Shown: positions 15,833 to 24,333 of the stretch, in pieces
Layout: each line of letters starts with the position of its first letter
Position numbering within the stretch: position 1 is the stretch's first letter
Assembly (NCBI GenBank): GCA_910587835.1
Contig: CAJUNQ010000063.1
Coordinates: 10,638 to 74,637, forward strand
Reading direction: 5' to 3'
Length of the DNA: 64,000 bases
Source of the DNA: an uncultured Oscillospiraceae bacterium
Lineage (GTDB): Bacteria; Bacillota; Clostridia; Oscillospirales; Acutalibacteraceae
Made by a program: the position numbers and the translations under genes
The notes under the pieces: generated by a model
The model's database searches: none
What the model saw: only the letters and a program-made list of their open reading frames with translations
Told to the model about the DNA's origin: nothing

Positions 15833-16519
15833 ATGGAGATGACAGAGAAGGAAATCAGAAGCCGGAGCGTCCGGAAGGGAAAAGGAAAGGACAGCGCCCC
15901 CATGGCCCAGGAGAAAAAAGCATCCAACCGAATTGTAACCATACCCAACGCCATGTCAGCGGCCCGCATTTTGATTGTGCCGTTTTTTGCGGTGTTTTAT
16001 TTGCGGGGCAATGTGCCCGCCGCTGCCGGCGTGCTGGCGCTCTCCGGCCTGACGGACATGCTGGACGGCTGGGTGGCCAGACGCTTTGATCAAATCACCG
16101 ACCTGGGCAAAATGCTGGACCCCTTTGCCGACAAGCTGACCCAAGGGGTGGTGGCCCTGTGCATCGCGCTGCGGTTCCCGGCCATCCGGCCCTTGCTGCT
16201 GCTGTTTATTCTCAAAGAGCTGCTGATGCTGTGCTGCGCTTTGGTGCTGCTGAAAAAGCACAAGCGTCCCTGCGCGGCCAAATGGTATGGCAAGGTGGCC
16301 ACGGTGATGTTCTATGTGTCCGTGGCAGCTATTGTGGCCATGGACGGCCTGGCTCTGGCACAGCCCCACACAGTCCACCTGTGGGCCTATGGGCTGCTGG
16401 GGGCCACAGGGGTCATGATGGCATACGCGGCGTTTCGCTACTTTCAAATCTTCCTGTCCATTCTTCGGGACGAGGACCCGGAGAAAACCGGGGAAGGCCC
16501 CCAGGAGGACAAAACATGA
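15833..16519 (+). CDS. pgsA: CDP-diacylglycerol-glycerol-3-phosphate 3-phosphatidyltransferase
   Basis: Transfers the phosphatidyl group from CDP-diacylglycerol to glycerol-3-phosphate, the first step to phosphatidylglycerol. 228 residues with five or six membrane spans after a basic N-terminal tail of about 30 residues. The CDP-alcohol phosphotransferase signature D-G-x2-A-R-x8-G-x3-D-x3-D is complete: DGWVARRF then DLGKMLDPFADK. ATG at 15833 gives an N-terminus longer than usual; the family core begins at I-V-T-I-P-N-A-M-S-A-A-R around residue 35. It overlaps the next gene by ATGA. Confidence 0.88.
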   Translation: MEMTEKEIRSRSVRKGKGKDSAPMAQEKKASNRIVTIPNAMSAARILIVPFFAVFYLRGNVPAAAGVLALSGLTDMLDGWVARRFDQITDLGKMLDPFADKLTQGVVALCIALRFPAIRPLLLLFILKELLMLCCALVLLKKHKRPCAAKWYGKVATVMFYVSVAAIVAMDGLALAQPHTVHLWAYGLLGATGVMMAYAAFRYFQIFLSILRDEDPEKTGEGPQEDKT

Positions 16520-17187
16520 AACAGCGTCTGTTGGGCTTTTTCAGCGGCTTTCCCAGCCGCCGCTTTCCGGCGGAGGTGGCCGAAGCGCTTAGCAAGGCCA
16601 TGGCCTGCCGGGAGAGCCTGGTGTTTGTCAGCGCCTGGCCAGAGGACTATGAGAGAAACGACAACGACTGCGCGGGGATGTATGGGATGTTCCTGGAATA
16701 TAGGCTCAGCTTTGCCCGCCATACTGTGGTCGACCAGCGGATGGAGGCTGCCCGGGCCGCGGCCCTTGTCCGGGAGGCCTCCTGTGTATTTCTGATGGGC
16801 GGACACCCGGGGCAGCAGCGGCAGCTGCTCCACAGGCTGGGGCTGGACCCCGTGCTCCGGGACTTTTCCGGGGTAGTGCTGGGAGTCAGCGCCGGGGCTA
16901 TCAACATGGCCAGGCGTTCGCTGGACACCAAGGACTCCCCTCACCCGTACCCGGGCCTGGGGTTGGCAGACCTTACGGTAAAGCCCCATTTTGACCCCAA
17001 GGACCGGCGGCTGACCGAGGAGCTGCAGGAGATATCCCACCAGCTGCCCATTTGCGCCATGGAGGACAACAGCGCTGTCTTTGTCACAGAGGCTCGCGTC
17101 TTCCACATAGGCAGGCTGCACTGGGTGGACAAGGGGAAAATCGAGGAAGTGCCCCAAGAGGGAGAGCTCCCCCTTTGCAGCAGGTGA
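16516..17187 (+). CDS. Peptidase E-like (S51 family) protein
   Basis: A 223-residue protein with the class I amidotransferase-like fold of family S51. The nucleophile elbow is G-V-S125-A-G-A-I, preceded by the oxyanion-loop segment FLMGGHPGQQ. A histidine in V-K-P-H-F-D and an acidic residue in A-M-E-D-N-S-A complete the expected triad. Characterised S51 members are aspartyl dipeptidases or cyanophycinases. The start ATG overlaps the pgsA stop (16516-16519), so it is coupled to phospholipid synthesis genes only by position. Confidence 0.75.
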   Translation: MKQRLLGFFSGFPSRRFPAEVAEALSKAMACRESLVFVSAWPEDYERNDNDCAGMYGMFLEYRLSFARHTVVDQRMEAARAAALVREASCVFLMGGHPGQQRQLLHRLGLDPVLRDFSGVVLGVSAGAINMARRSLDTKDSPHPYPGLGLADLTVKPHFDPKDRRLTEELQEISHQLPICAMEDNSAVFVTEARVFHIGRLHWVDKGKIEEVPQEGELPLCSR

Positions 17188-17315
17188 AATCCGCCTCTCC
17201 CCCGGCCGTAAGCCAGGGGAGCCGCCTTGTTTTCCGGCAAAGCGGTTTTTTCACTCATAAAACCAGGGCAGACGGGAAAAGTTAAAAGGTTGTTAATGAA
17301 ATGGCGAAGCTTCCG

Positions 17316-17324
17316 TGGTATAAT
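17316..17324 (+). promoter_or_regulatory. Extended -10 promoter upstream of the Clp ATPase
   Basis: TGGTATAAT: a perfect TATAAT at 17319-17324 with TG one base upstream. No good -35 is seen at 17 bases (ATGAAA); TTGTTA at 17290 is too far. It gives a leader of about 155 bases before the Clp gene. The 299-base gap 17188-17486 otherwise holds only a CTCCCC/GGGGAG hairpin at 17195-17221. Confidence 0.5.
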
Positions 17325-17486
17325 TGGGCTCAAGGGTCTGACCGGAAGCAGACTGCCGCCAGCACAGGGGCTCTGTCCCAAGCTTTGATATCATACTGGC
17401 GGAATGCCGGACAAAGGGGAACGCGGCATGGCCCGTGTTCCCCTTCTCGGAACAGCCGGGACGGACCGGCAAGAGGGAGGATATTT

Positions 17487-19811
17487 ATGATGATGCTGTG
17501 TACACGATGCCGCAAAAGGCCGGCCACTGTGTTCGTGTCCCAGTCCACCGACAGCAAGGACATGAAGGGCTACTGCTTTGTGTGCGCCAAAGAGCTGGGC
17601 ATCCAGCCTGTCAACGACCTGATGAACAACATGATGGACACCCTGAAACGCCACACGGGTATGACCGAGGAGGAGTTTCAGGAGGCCACAGAGCAGATGA
17701 CCCAGATGATGCAAATGGACACCCTGGAAAACGACGGGGAGGAGGACGAAGAGGACTTCTCCCCCGGAGGCGCAGCCACCCTGTCCCCCGGAATGGTGCT
17801 GGGCAGCGACAGCCCCCAGAACAGCTGGGGCTTTCCCGGCCAGGGGGTGCGGGACCGCAAGGAGAGCGTGCATAAAAAAAAGCGCAAGCATATTCAAAGC
17901 TATTGCACCGACCTGACCGCCCGGGCCCGCCGGGGAGAGCTGGACAGCATTATCGGCCGGGAGAAGGAGATTGAGCGGGTGGTGCAGATCCTCTCCCGCC
18001 GCACCAAAAATAACCCCTGCCTCATCGGCGAGCCCGGCGTAGGCAAAACCGCTGTGGCCGAGGGCCTTGCCCTGCGCATTGCCCAGGGAGACGTTCCCGT
18101 GCGGCTGAAGGACAAGGAGATCCAGCTTTTGGACCTGACCGCCCTGGTGGCCGGCACCCAGTTCCGGGGGCAGTTTGAAAGCCGTATCAAGGGCTTGGTA
18201 GAGGAGGTGCGGGCCGACGGGAATGTCATCCTCTTTATTGACGAGGTCCACAACCTGGTGGGCACCGGCGACGCCGAGGGCAGCATGAACGCCGCCAACA
18301 TCCTCAAGCCCGCCCTGTCCCGGGGAGAGATTCAGGTCATCGGGGCCACCACCTTTAACGAGTACCGGAAATATATTGAAAAGGACGCTGCCCTGGAACG
18401 GCGTTTTCAGCCGGTGACTGTCACCGAGCCCTCCTTGGAGGATGCGGTGCAGGTGATTCTGGGCATCAAGAATTACTACGAGAGCTACCACCGGGTAACT
18501 GTATCTGACGCTGTGGCCCGGCGAATTGTGGTGCTGGCCGAGCGGTATATCAACGACCGCTATCTGCCGGACAAGGCCATTGACCTGCTGGACGAGGCCT
18601 GCGCCTGCGCCGCCCTGCGCAACAGCCGGCTGGCCGAGTATGACGAGATGGAGCAGAGCCTGGGCAAGGAGCGGGTGCGGGAGCAGGCTCTTTCCAGCCC
18701 GGGCAATGCCACGGTGGACTATGAGGAGCTGGCTAAAACCCACTACCGCATCGCCACTTTAGAGGAGGGCCTGGACCGGCTGCGGAGCGAAGGGGTCTTC
18801 GCCCCGGTGGAGGAGAAGGACCTGGCCTATGTGGTGGAGCTGTGGACCGGCATCCCCGCCGCGAAGATTGAGGCCGGAGACCTGAAAAAGCTGGCCGGCC
18901 TGGAGGCTGCGCTGAAAAAGCACATCATCGGCCAGGAGGAGGCTGTGGAGGCTGTGTCTGCCGCAGTGCGCCGCAGCCGGGTGCAGGTCAGCCCCCGCCG
19001 CCGCCCTGCCTCCTTTATCTTTGTGGGCCCCACAGGCACCGGCAAAACCGAGCTGGTGCGGGTGCTCAGCCAGGAGCTGTTTGACACCCCGGAGACCATG
19101 ATCCGCCTGGACATGTCCGAGTTTATGGAGAAGCACTCGGTGTCCCGGCTCATTGGCTCGCCCCCGGGCTATGTGGGCTACGACGAGGCCGGTCAGCTCA
19201 CCGAAAAGGTCCGGCGGCGGCCCTACTCGGTGCTGCTGTTTGACGAGATTGAAAAGGCCCACCCGGATGTGCTGAACATTCTGCTGCAAATTCTGGACGA
19301 GGGCCGGGTGACTGACGCCCACGGCAGAACCGTGAGCTTTGAAAACACCGTGATTGTTATGACCTCAAACGCGGGCAGCGAGCGCAAGGAGGGCGCCCTG
19401 GGCTTTGCCAAAACCGCCGCCGACATGAGCCGGGAAAAGGCCCAGAAGGCCCTGAGCGAGTTTTTGCGGCCAGAGTTCCTCAGCCGCATTGACGAGGTGG
19501 TCATGTTCCGCCCCCTGACAGAGGAGGACTTCACCCAAATCGCCGGGCTGATGCTGGCAGAGTATGTGGACTCTCTCAAGGAGAAGGGCATTCAGTTCCA
19601 GTATGACGAGGCGGCCTGCCGGACGCTGGCTAAAAGCTCCATTGGCGGTAAGTCCGGGGCCCGGGACCTGCGCAACCGGATACGCCGGGAGGTGGAGGAC
19701 AAAATCGCCTCCCTGCTGGTAGAGCAGGGCGCTGCCCAGCAGGAGGGCATGGGCCTCTGCGCAGTGGCTGTCACCGCGCAGAACGACTGCCTGAAGGTGG
19801 AGGCCCTGTGA
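17487..19811 (+). CDS. ATP-dependent Clp protease ATP-binding subunit (ClpC/ClpE-type, N-terminal zinc ribbon)
   Basis: A 774-residue AAA+ unfoldase. Residues 4-34 form a zinc ribbon (CTRC...CFVC) in place of the ClpN repeats, as in ClpE. Two AAA modules follow: Walker A1 GEPGVGKT at 181-188 and Walker A2 GPTGTGKT at 514-521. Other marks are Walker B LFIDEVHN and LLFDEIEKA, the arginine-finger region LERRFQPV, and the pore-loop SPPGYVGYDEAG. It probably delivers substrates to ClpP, which is not in the window. The start was chosen at the first of three consecutive ATGs after GAGGGAGG. No CtsR-type operator was recognised upstream. Confidence 0.9.
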   Translation: MMMLCTRCRKRPATVFVSQSTDSKDMKGYCFVCAKELGIQPVNDLMNNMMDTLKRHTGMTEEEFQEATEQMTQMMQMDTLENDGEEDEEDFSPGGAATLSPGMVLGSDSPQNSWGFPGQGVRDRKESVHKKKRKHIQSYCTDLTARARRGELDSIIGREKEIERVVQILSRRTKNNPCLIGEPGVGKTAVAEGLALRIAQGDVPVRLKDKEIQLLDLTALVAGTQFRGQFESRIKGLVEEVRADGNVILFIDEVHNLVGTGDAEGSMNAANILKPALSRGEIQVIGATTFNEYRKYIEKDAALERRFQPVTVTEPSLEDAVQVILGIKNYYESYHRVTVSDAVARRIVVLAERYINDRYLPDKAIDLLDEACACAALRNSRLAEYDEMEQSLGKERVREQALSSPGNATVDYEELAKTHYRIATLEEGLDRLRSEGVFAPVEEKDLAYVVELWTGIPAAKIEAGDLKKLAGLEAALKKHIIGQEEAVEAVSAAVRRSRVQVSPRRRPASFIFVGPTGTGKTELVRVLSQELFDTPETMIRLDMSEFMEKHSVSRLIGSPPGYVGYDEAGQLTEKVRRRPYSVLLFDEIEKAHPDVLNILLQILDEGRVTDAHGRTVSFENTVIVMTSNAGSERKEGALGFAKTAADMSREKAQKALSEFLRPEFLSRIDEVVMFRPLTEEDFTQIAGLMLAEYVDSLKEKGIQFQYDEAACRTLAKSSIGGKSGARDLRNRIRREVEDKIASLLVEQGAAQQEGMGLCAVAVTAQNDCLKVEAL

Positions 19812-20323
19812 TGGCCGCCCTGCGTTTGGCCCGGGAGGAGGACATCCCCGCAGTTGCCCGGCTGTTTGACCAGGCCCGGCAGGCCCTGGCCGCTGCTGGG
19901 GTGGACCAGTGGCAGGACGGCTACCCCAATGGGGAGGACGTCCGCCGGGATGTGGCGGCGGGCGACGGATATGTCATCGTAGAAAACCACCGGGTCGTGG
20001 CCTACGCCTGCTTAAGCTTTGGCCACGAGCCCACCTACGACGTAATTGCCAACGGCAGCTGGCTGGGCCGGGGTGAATACGGCTTTCTCCACCGGGCGGC
20101 AGTAGATCCCAACGCCAAGGGCCGGGGCCTGGCGGGAGAGCTCTTTGAGGAGCTGAAGCGCCAGGCAAGGGCCCGGGGGGTGCAGGCTGTCCGGGGGGAC
20201 ACCCACCGGGACAACCAGCCCATGCAGCGGGTCATGGCCAAGGCGGGGCTGGCATACCGGGGCGTAATCACCCTGACAGACGGCAGCGAGCGGCTGGCCT
20301 TTGAGGCGCTGCTGACAGAATAG
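19811..20323 (+). CDS. GNAT family N-acetyltransferase
   Basis: A 170-residue acetyl-CoA-dependent transferase. Motif A lies in F-L-H-R-A-A-V-D-P-N-A-K-G-R-G-L-A-G-E-L-F (R/Q-x2-G-x-G/A as KGRGLAG), with N-Q-P-M-Q-R-V-M-A-K-A-G-L following. The substrate is unknown. The ATG shares its A with the last base of the Clp ATPase TGA (TGATG at 19809-19813), so translation is coupled. A strong bidirectional terminator follows. Confidence 0.85.
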   Translation: MAALRLAREEDIPAVARLFDQARQALAAAGVDQWQDGYPNGEDVRRDVAAGDGYVIVENHRVVAYACLSFGHEPTYDVIANGSWLGRGEYGFLHRAAVDPNAKGRGLAGELFEELKRQARARGVQAVRGDTHRDNQPMQRVMAKAGLAYRGVITLTDGSERLAFEALLTE

Positions 20324-20331
20324 AAGAAAAG

Positions 20332-20366
20332 AAGCTCCTTGTATCGGGTGATACAGGGAGCTTTTT
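20332..20366. terminator. Bidirectional intrinsic terminator between convergent genes
   Basis: AAGCTCCTTGTATC pairs with GATACAGGGAGCTT over a GGGT loop, with T-runs on both sides (AAAAGAAG on the left reads as T-rich on the minus strand; CTTTTTCC on the right). It separates the plus-strand GNAT and the minus-strand nucleotidyltransferase. Confidence 0.85.
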
Positions 20367-20369
20367 CCG

Positions 20370-21113
20370 TCAACTGCTCTCAACAAGCCGTTCCAGCTCT
20401 GTCATAAAAGCCGCGTACCGGGCCGCAGGCAGCAGAAGCGGGGGACGCTCTGGATAGAAGGAGCCAATATAATTGCGTATGACCTGTTCCCCAAAGGGCT
20501 TGTCCGGAAAATCAGGAACATACCTCTGGTACAATTCCAGCATACGGTATTTGTTCAGCGTAGGCTCACCAAAATGCAGCTGTGCGGCAGTGACCGCTTT
20601 ATACGCGCCGAACATTGCCCTGGGGCTGGAGTCTGTCTGCCGCCCGCACAGAAAGCGGAGCCAAGCCCCTGCGCAGCTGGAGGGGACAGGGACGGGAGGC
20701 AGAAATTCCTCAGGGTCCTCCCCGTACAGCGTCAAATGGTACGCCTTCAAGTCAAACATGGTGGTGGAAAACGGGGAATAGGGCGAGGGAATGCTGGCCT
20801 CTGCCTGTGTTTTGGGGATATACTTCTCAGAAATCAGGCCCAAGTCAACCCCGCCCGGGCACTGAGAGGGGAAATTGCGGCCAGCCTTCCCCTTTTCAAT
20901 CGAAGACTGTATCCACTGAATATCTTTGTCCTGAACAGACTGGGCTGTGTCGCGGAGGACAATGTTAACGTCCAAATCGCTGCTGTGATCCAGCCAATCG
21001 CCCCGGCAATAGGAACCGGAGATATAGACAGACCGGACAGCCGCTAATTGGACTGTTCCCAGCATCTGCCCCAGATTGGCGGCGATTTCCTCCGCAAGCC
21101 TTTTCGTATTCAT
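20370..21113 (-). CDS. Nucleotidyltransferase-domain protein (aminoglycoside adenylyltransferase-like)
   Basis: A 247-residue protein. The N-terminal MNT-type nucleotidyltransferase fold carries Y-I-S-G-S-Y-C-R-G-D-W and then S-S-D-L-D-V-N (G-S-x-D-x-D), at about residues 31-53. The C-terminal half is helical, as in ANT(3'')/AadA or lincosamide nucleotidyltransferases. Related enzymes transfer AMP to small molecules; the substrate is not predictable. It is last in a minus-strand series with the NYN and HD genes, 14 bases after the former. Start ATG at 21113 has AGGCAG, a moderate ribosome site. Confidence 0.7.
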   Translation of the reverse strand: MNTKRLAEEIAANLGQMLGTVQLAAVRSVYISGSYCRGDWLDHSSDLDVNIVLRDTAQSVQDKDIQWIQSSIEKGKAGRNFPSQCPGGVDLGLISEKYIPKTQAEASIPSPYSPFSTTMFDLKAYHLTLYGEDPEEFLPPVPVPSSCAGAWLRFLCGRQTDSSPRAMFGAYKAVTAAQLHFGEPTLNKYRMLELYQRYVPDFPDKPFGEQVIRNYIGSFYPERPPLLLPAARYAAFMTELERLVESS

Positions 21114-21127
21114 CCTCTGCCTCCTTA

Positions 21128-21955
21128 CTACCCCTTCAGCCTCACATACATCTGCGGCGAGCCGCTGTTGTCCTTGCGCTCCGACTTAATCTCAAACATG
21201 TCCAGCGAGTCCAGAAAGGGCGTCAGCTTGGAGAAGCCAAAGTTGCGCACATCAAAGTCCGGGTAACGCTTAAGCAGAAGATTGCCCACCTTGCCCACAA
21301 TCATCCACTCGTCCTCCTCCGAGTTCTCCCGCACAATGCTCCGCAGCGCCCGGCGGATGGTGCGCAGGCTGGTTTTGGGCTCCTCCCGGGGGGGCTGAGG
21401 CTGCCGGGGAGGCTCCTCCTTTTGCCGGGCCTGCTTGGCCGGGGCCTTTTTGGCTGTCGGCCTCTTCTCCTTTGGCGCAGGGAGCCTTTTCACCGGCTCC
21501 TCCGGCTCCTCCTCGTCCGCTGCAGAGAGAATGTCCAGATATTTGAACTTGTTGCAGGCGGCAATAAAGGAGTTGGGGGTCTTGCTCTCCCCCATGCCCA
21601 CCACCGTCATGCCAGACTCCCGCAGCCGGGCGGCCAGCCGGGTGAAGTCGCTGTCAGAGGACACCAGGCAGAAGCCCTCCACCTGGCCGGAGTAGAGAAT
21701 GTCCATAGCGTCAATAATCATAGCCGAGTCTGTGGCGTTTTTGCCTGTGGTGTAGCTGTACTGCTGAATGGGAATCACCGAATTGTCCAGCAGGGCCGAT
21801 TTCCAGGAAATCAGCGCCGGGTTGGTCCAGTCCCCGTAAATGCGCTTATAGGTGGCAATGCCGTCCTTGGAGATCTCGTCCAGAATCAGCTTGATATACC
21901 GGGCCGAGATATTGTCCGCGTCAATCAGCACCGCAAAGCGGCTGTCGTTAGGCAT
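21128..21955 (-). CDS. NYN-domain (LabA/DUF88) protein with C-terminal OST-HTH/LOTUS domain
   Basis: A 275-residue protein. Residues 8-150 form a NYN (PIN-like) nuclease fold with acidic residues in V-L-I-D-A-D-N-I, T-D-S-A-M-I-I-D-A-M-D and V-S-S-D-S-D-F, which normally bind Mg2+ for RNA cleavage. A Lys/Glu/Pro-rich linker (residues 160-200) leads to a C-terminal LOTUS-type winged helix (L-R-R-A-L-R-S-I-V-R-E-N...D-V-R-N-F-G-F-S-K-L-T-P-F), an RNA-binding module. NYN-LOTUS fusions are thought to act in RNA turnover. It lies 11 bases after the HD-domain gene and is probably co-transcribed with it. Confidence 0.85.
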   Translation of the reverse strand: MPNDSRFAVLIDADNISARYIKLILDEISKDGIATYKRIYGDWTNPALISWKSALLDNSVIPIQQYSYTTGKNATDSAMIIDAMDILYSGQVEGFCLVSSDSDFTRLAARLRESGMTVVGMGESKTPNSFIAACNKFKYLDILSAADEEEPEEPVKRLPAPKEKRPTAKKAPAKQARQKEEPPRQPQPPREEPKTSLRTIRRALRSIVRENSEEDEWMIVGKVGNLLLKRYPDFDVRNFGFSKLTPFLDSLDMFEIKSERKDNSGSPQMYVRLKG

Positions 21956-21966
21956 GCTCCTCCTCC

Positions 21967-22524
21967 TTACAGGCCGATCTCTTCATGGTTTTCACGCATG
22001 CCGAGAATACACTGCTCCATCACCTGGTCCAGCTCTGCCCCCAAACGCTGACAGCCGTCCAGAATCACCTGCCGGTCCACCCCTGCGGCGAATTTCTTGT
22101 CCTTAAACTTCTTCTTCACGCTTTTCACCTCCAGGTCCATCACAGACCGGGAGGGGCGCATAATGGCCGCGGCGTTAATCAGCCCGCTGAGCTCGTCAAT
22201 GGTGTACAGCACCTTCTCCATGTAGAGCTGGGGCTCTACATCGGTCACCAGCCCAAACCCGTGGCTGACCACCGCGTGGATAAAGGCCTCGTCATAGCCG
22301 TTCTCCTTCAGAATCTCCACAGCCCTTTTGCAGTGCTCCTCCGGATACCTTTCATAGTCCACATCGTGCAAAAGGCCCACGCAGCCCCAATACTCCGGGT
22401 CCTCCCCAGCCTGCCGGGCATAAAACCGCATAATGGCCTCCACCTGCATGCCGTGGCGGACCAGGGCCTCGCTTTCATTATATTGTCTCAGCAGTGCCAG
22501 CGCTTTTTTGCGCATGTGCATCAT
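21967..22524 (-). CDS. HD-domain protein (putative metal-dependent phosphohydrolase)
   Basis: A 185-residue HD/HDIG-like protein. Metal ligands appear as H at R-H-G-M-Q-V-E, the H-D pair in G-L-L-H-D-V-D-Y, and a later His in A-V-V-S-H-G-F. Members hydrolyse nucleotides or phosphate monoesters; this short form (COG2316-like) is uncharacterised. Three ATGs occur at the start (ATG ATG CAC ATG); the AAAGG site fits the third (22515) best. Upstream (22580-22625) lie repeated CTACTACCCGG-like words that could be regulatory. Confidence 0.8.
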   Translation of the reverse strand: MMHMRKKALALLRQYNESEALVRHGMQVEAIMRFYARQAGEDPEYWGCVGLLHDVDYERYPEEHCKRAVEILKENGYDEAFIHAVVSHGFGLVTDVEPQLYMEKVLYTIDELSGLINAAAIMRPSRSVMDLEVKSVKKKFKDKKFAAGVDRQVILDGCQRLGAELDQVMEQCILGMRENHEEIGL

Positions 22525-22648
22525 CCTTTATCTTTTATTTTGACTGTCCTTACTGTGCCGCCCCAGCCAGAAAAATGGTCCGGGCATACTACTACCCCGG
22601 TCTACTACCCGGGTATACTTACCCGAATGCCCCCCAGGCAAACATGCC

Positions 22649-22678
22649 AAAAAGGCCAGCCAAGACAGCTGGCCTTTT
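22649..22678. terminator. Bidirectional intrinsic terminator
   Basis: AAAAGGCCAGC pairs perfectly with GCTGGCCTTTT over CAAGACA. It ends the minus-strand GNAT-DUF3795 transcript and also shields the HD-gene promoter region. Confidence 0.8.
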
Positions 22679-22695
22679 CCGGCAGGGCAGCCAGA

Positions 22696-23589
22696 TTAAC
22701 CGCCGCCCATTGGCCCGTGGAGCAAAAGCTGAAAAATCTCTTGCTCTGTGGGCAGGTCATAGTCTCCGGTGAGCTTCCCCGGGTGGTGGTAGACCACCCC
22801 AGCCCAGCGGTTGCGTTCCAGGCATTCCATCAGCCTGTCCGGGCCATACTCCCTAGCAAACTGCACAAAGGCCCTGGCCCGCAGATTGTCTCTGTGCATC
22901 CCCTTGCCGCAGGGAAAATCCGGGCACTCCCAGCACCCGGCCAGCACCCGCTCCCGCACACAGGGGAAGTTCTCGCAGTCCTTAAAGCAGGGCGCGTCCC
23001 CATTCTGACAGCCGGCGCAGTCCGAGTTTTCGCTGCACAGGCAGCAGGCCAGCCCGCAATAGGCCAGCCCCAGCTGCCTGACCGCCATCCGGTAGTAGTC
23101 CTCATACCCTCGAAAGCTCTCCGGCCCGGAAAACCGCAGCTCCTTCAGCACAGCCCGGCGGTGGGGGGCCTTAACAGACGCTTTGGTCACCATGGCCCCC
23201 ATGGGGAAGTCCTTGGGAAACCACTCCATTGCCAGGGTATACAGCTCCCGCAGCGTCTCCGGGGTCTCATAGTCTGCCCGCAGGTCCACCCGCAGCACAC
23301 CAATCTCGCCGCCGAAAATTTCCAGGGTGCCGACTGGCTCCCCGGTGGCCTTGTCGATTACAGCGGGGCGGGCATAGTCCTCGCTCTGCCAAATGCGGAT
23401 ATAGGCCCGCAGCGCCTCCTCTGTCTCACAGAGAAAGCCCCGCATACAGTTATCCTCGTTCATCCTGGCCACAGCGGCAGGGTCGGCATAGCATTTCAGC
23501 AGGGCCGGGGCGTCGGCCTCCTCCACCTGGCGGAGAAGAAAACGCTCCGTCTCATATTGATAGTTCCGATAGGGCTTTGTTGTGCTCAT
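22696..23589 (-). CDS. GNAT acetyltransferase fused to a cysteine-rich DUF3795 domain
   Basis: A 297-residue two-domain protein. Residues 1-180 are a RimJ/RimL-type GNAT (TERFLLRQVEEADAPALL, P-V-G-T-L-E-I-F-G-G, A-S-V-K-A-P-H-R-R). From about residue 188, Y-C-G-L-A-C-C-L-C begins a DUF3795 domain with some 13 cysteines, likely metal- or Fe-S-binding. Neither the acetylation target nor the DUF3795 role is known. ATG at 23589 has AAAGGAG 9 bases upstream; the frame is open further upstream without a ribosome site. A consensus promoter and two SOS-box-like palindromes lie just upstream. Confidence 0.82.
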   Translation of the reverse strand: MSTTKPYRNYQYETERFLLRQVEEADAPALLKCYADPAAVARMNEDNCMRGFLCETEEALRAYIRIWQSEDYARPAVIDKATGEPVGTLEIFGGEIGVLRVDLRADYETPETLRELYTLAMEWFPKDFPMGAMVTKASVKAPHRRAVLKELRFSGPESFRGYEDYYRMAVRQLGLAYCGLACCLCSENSDCAGCQNGDAPCFKDCENFPCVRERVLAGCWECPDFPCGKGMHRDNLRARAFVQFAREYGPDRLMECLERNRWAGVVYHHPGKLTGDYDLPTEQEIFQLLLHGPMGGG

Positions 23590-23614
23590 CCGGTACAACT
23601 CCTTTGCAATAATC

Positions 23615-23684
23615 AGAACGCTTGTTCTAACAGAATCGTACCATAGAGCCCCAAAAATGTCAAGAAAAATCGAACGCACATTCG
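23615..23684 (-). promoter_or_regulatory. Consensus promoter flanked by two LexA-box-like palindromes
   Basis: On the minus strand TTGACA (23663-23658), a 17-base spacer and TACGAT (23640-23635) form a near-ideal sigma-A promoter. AGAACGCTTGTTCT (23615-23628) sits at the expected start site and CGAACGCACATTCG (23671-23684) just upstream of -35. The first is a perfect GAAC-N4-GTTC and the second has one mismatch to the Gram-positive LexA consensus CGAAC-N4-GTTCG. A TetR-type operator is the alternative. Confidence 0.55.
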
Positions 23685-23743
23685 TGTCAGACTCCCTTGC
23701 CCCCCAGCCGCGCCATAGTACATGGTGATGCGCCATTGCAAAA

Positions 23744-24298
23744 CTATCCCAAGGAAAACACACAGGCGCCAAAATTTGGGAAGCGAATGGCGTATTTTCC
23801 AGGGGCTGAAAGAAGCTCCGACGGGACGTGATATTCCAGAACACTGTCTCCCACAGGCAACTGCTGGAAAAAGGCCGTATTGGCATAATTGGGATTGTAT
23901 CGCTCATACCAGAAGCCGTCCTCGCCGCAATACCACAGCAAGGAAAAATTGACAGGCCGCATAGTCATGCTCGCGCAATCCTCATCCGCCACATAAAGCC
24001 GAAGTCTGACCAGATCATATCCGGGCTCCTTGGAATCGTTGGGAATGCGTTCCAGAAAATCAAGCTCGAATCCATCTGGCAAGAACGGCCCATCCTGCCC
24101 GGCCATAGGCTTGGGTTGGCGCATGTACCCAATATAGCTGTCATCCCGGGCCCACCCATCCTGAATGGGAATGAGAGACGCGCTCTCCCGCTTTTCCGCC
24201 AGCACAAGCAAGAGCCAAGCCGTCAGCAGCAGAAGCAGGAGGTTCACAATGAGAGAGGCTCTCGCCAGATATTTCCTGATATAGTCAGCAGCTTTCAT
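23744..24298 (-). CDS. Membrane-anchored hypothetical protein
   Basis: A 184-residue protein with one N-terminal membrane span (SLIVNLLLLLLTAWLLLVLA, about residues 15-34) preceded by a basic segment. An extracytoplasmic domain of about 145 residues follows, rich in aromatic residues. There is no lipobox. The domain has a beta-rich look (DLVRLRLYVADEDC, GDSVLEYHVPSELL) but no recognisable family. It is encoded just after GH130 on the same strand, 35 bases apart, so co-transcription is possible. It is less GC-rich than GH130. Confidence 0.5.
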   Translation of the reverse strand: MKAADYIRKYLARASLIVNLLLLLLTAWLLLVLAEKRESASLIPIQDGWARDDSYIGYMRQPKPMAGQDGPFLPDGFELDFLERIPNDSKEPGYDLVRLRLYVADEDCASMTMRPVNFSLLWYCGEDGFWYERYNPNYANTAFFQQLPVGDSVLEYHVPSELLSAPGKYAIRFPNFGACVFSLG

Positions 24299-24333
24299 TG
24301 CGTTCTCTCCCTTCTGTAATCATCGGGAAACGC

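Noticed and set aside
22580..22625. Operator array from repeated CTACTACCCGG words upstream of the HD gene
   Set aside because: Three imperfect copies only, with irregular spacing and no associated promoter hexamers; too weak to call.
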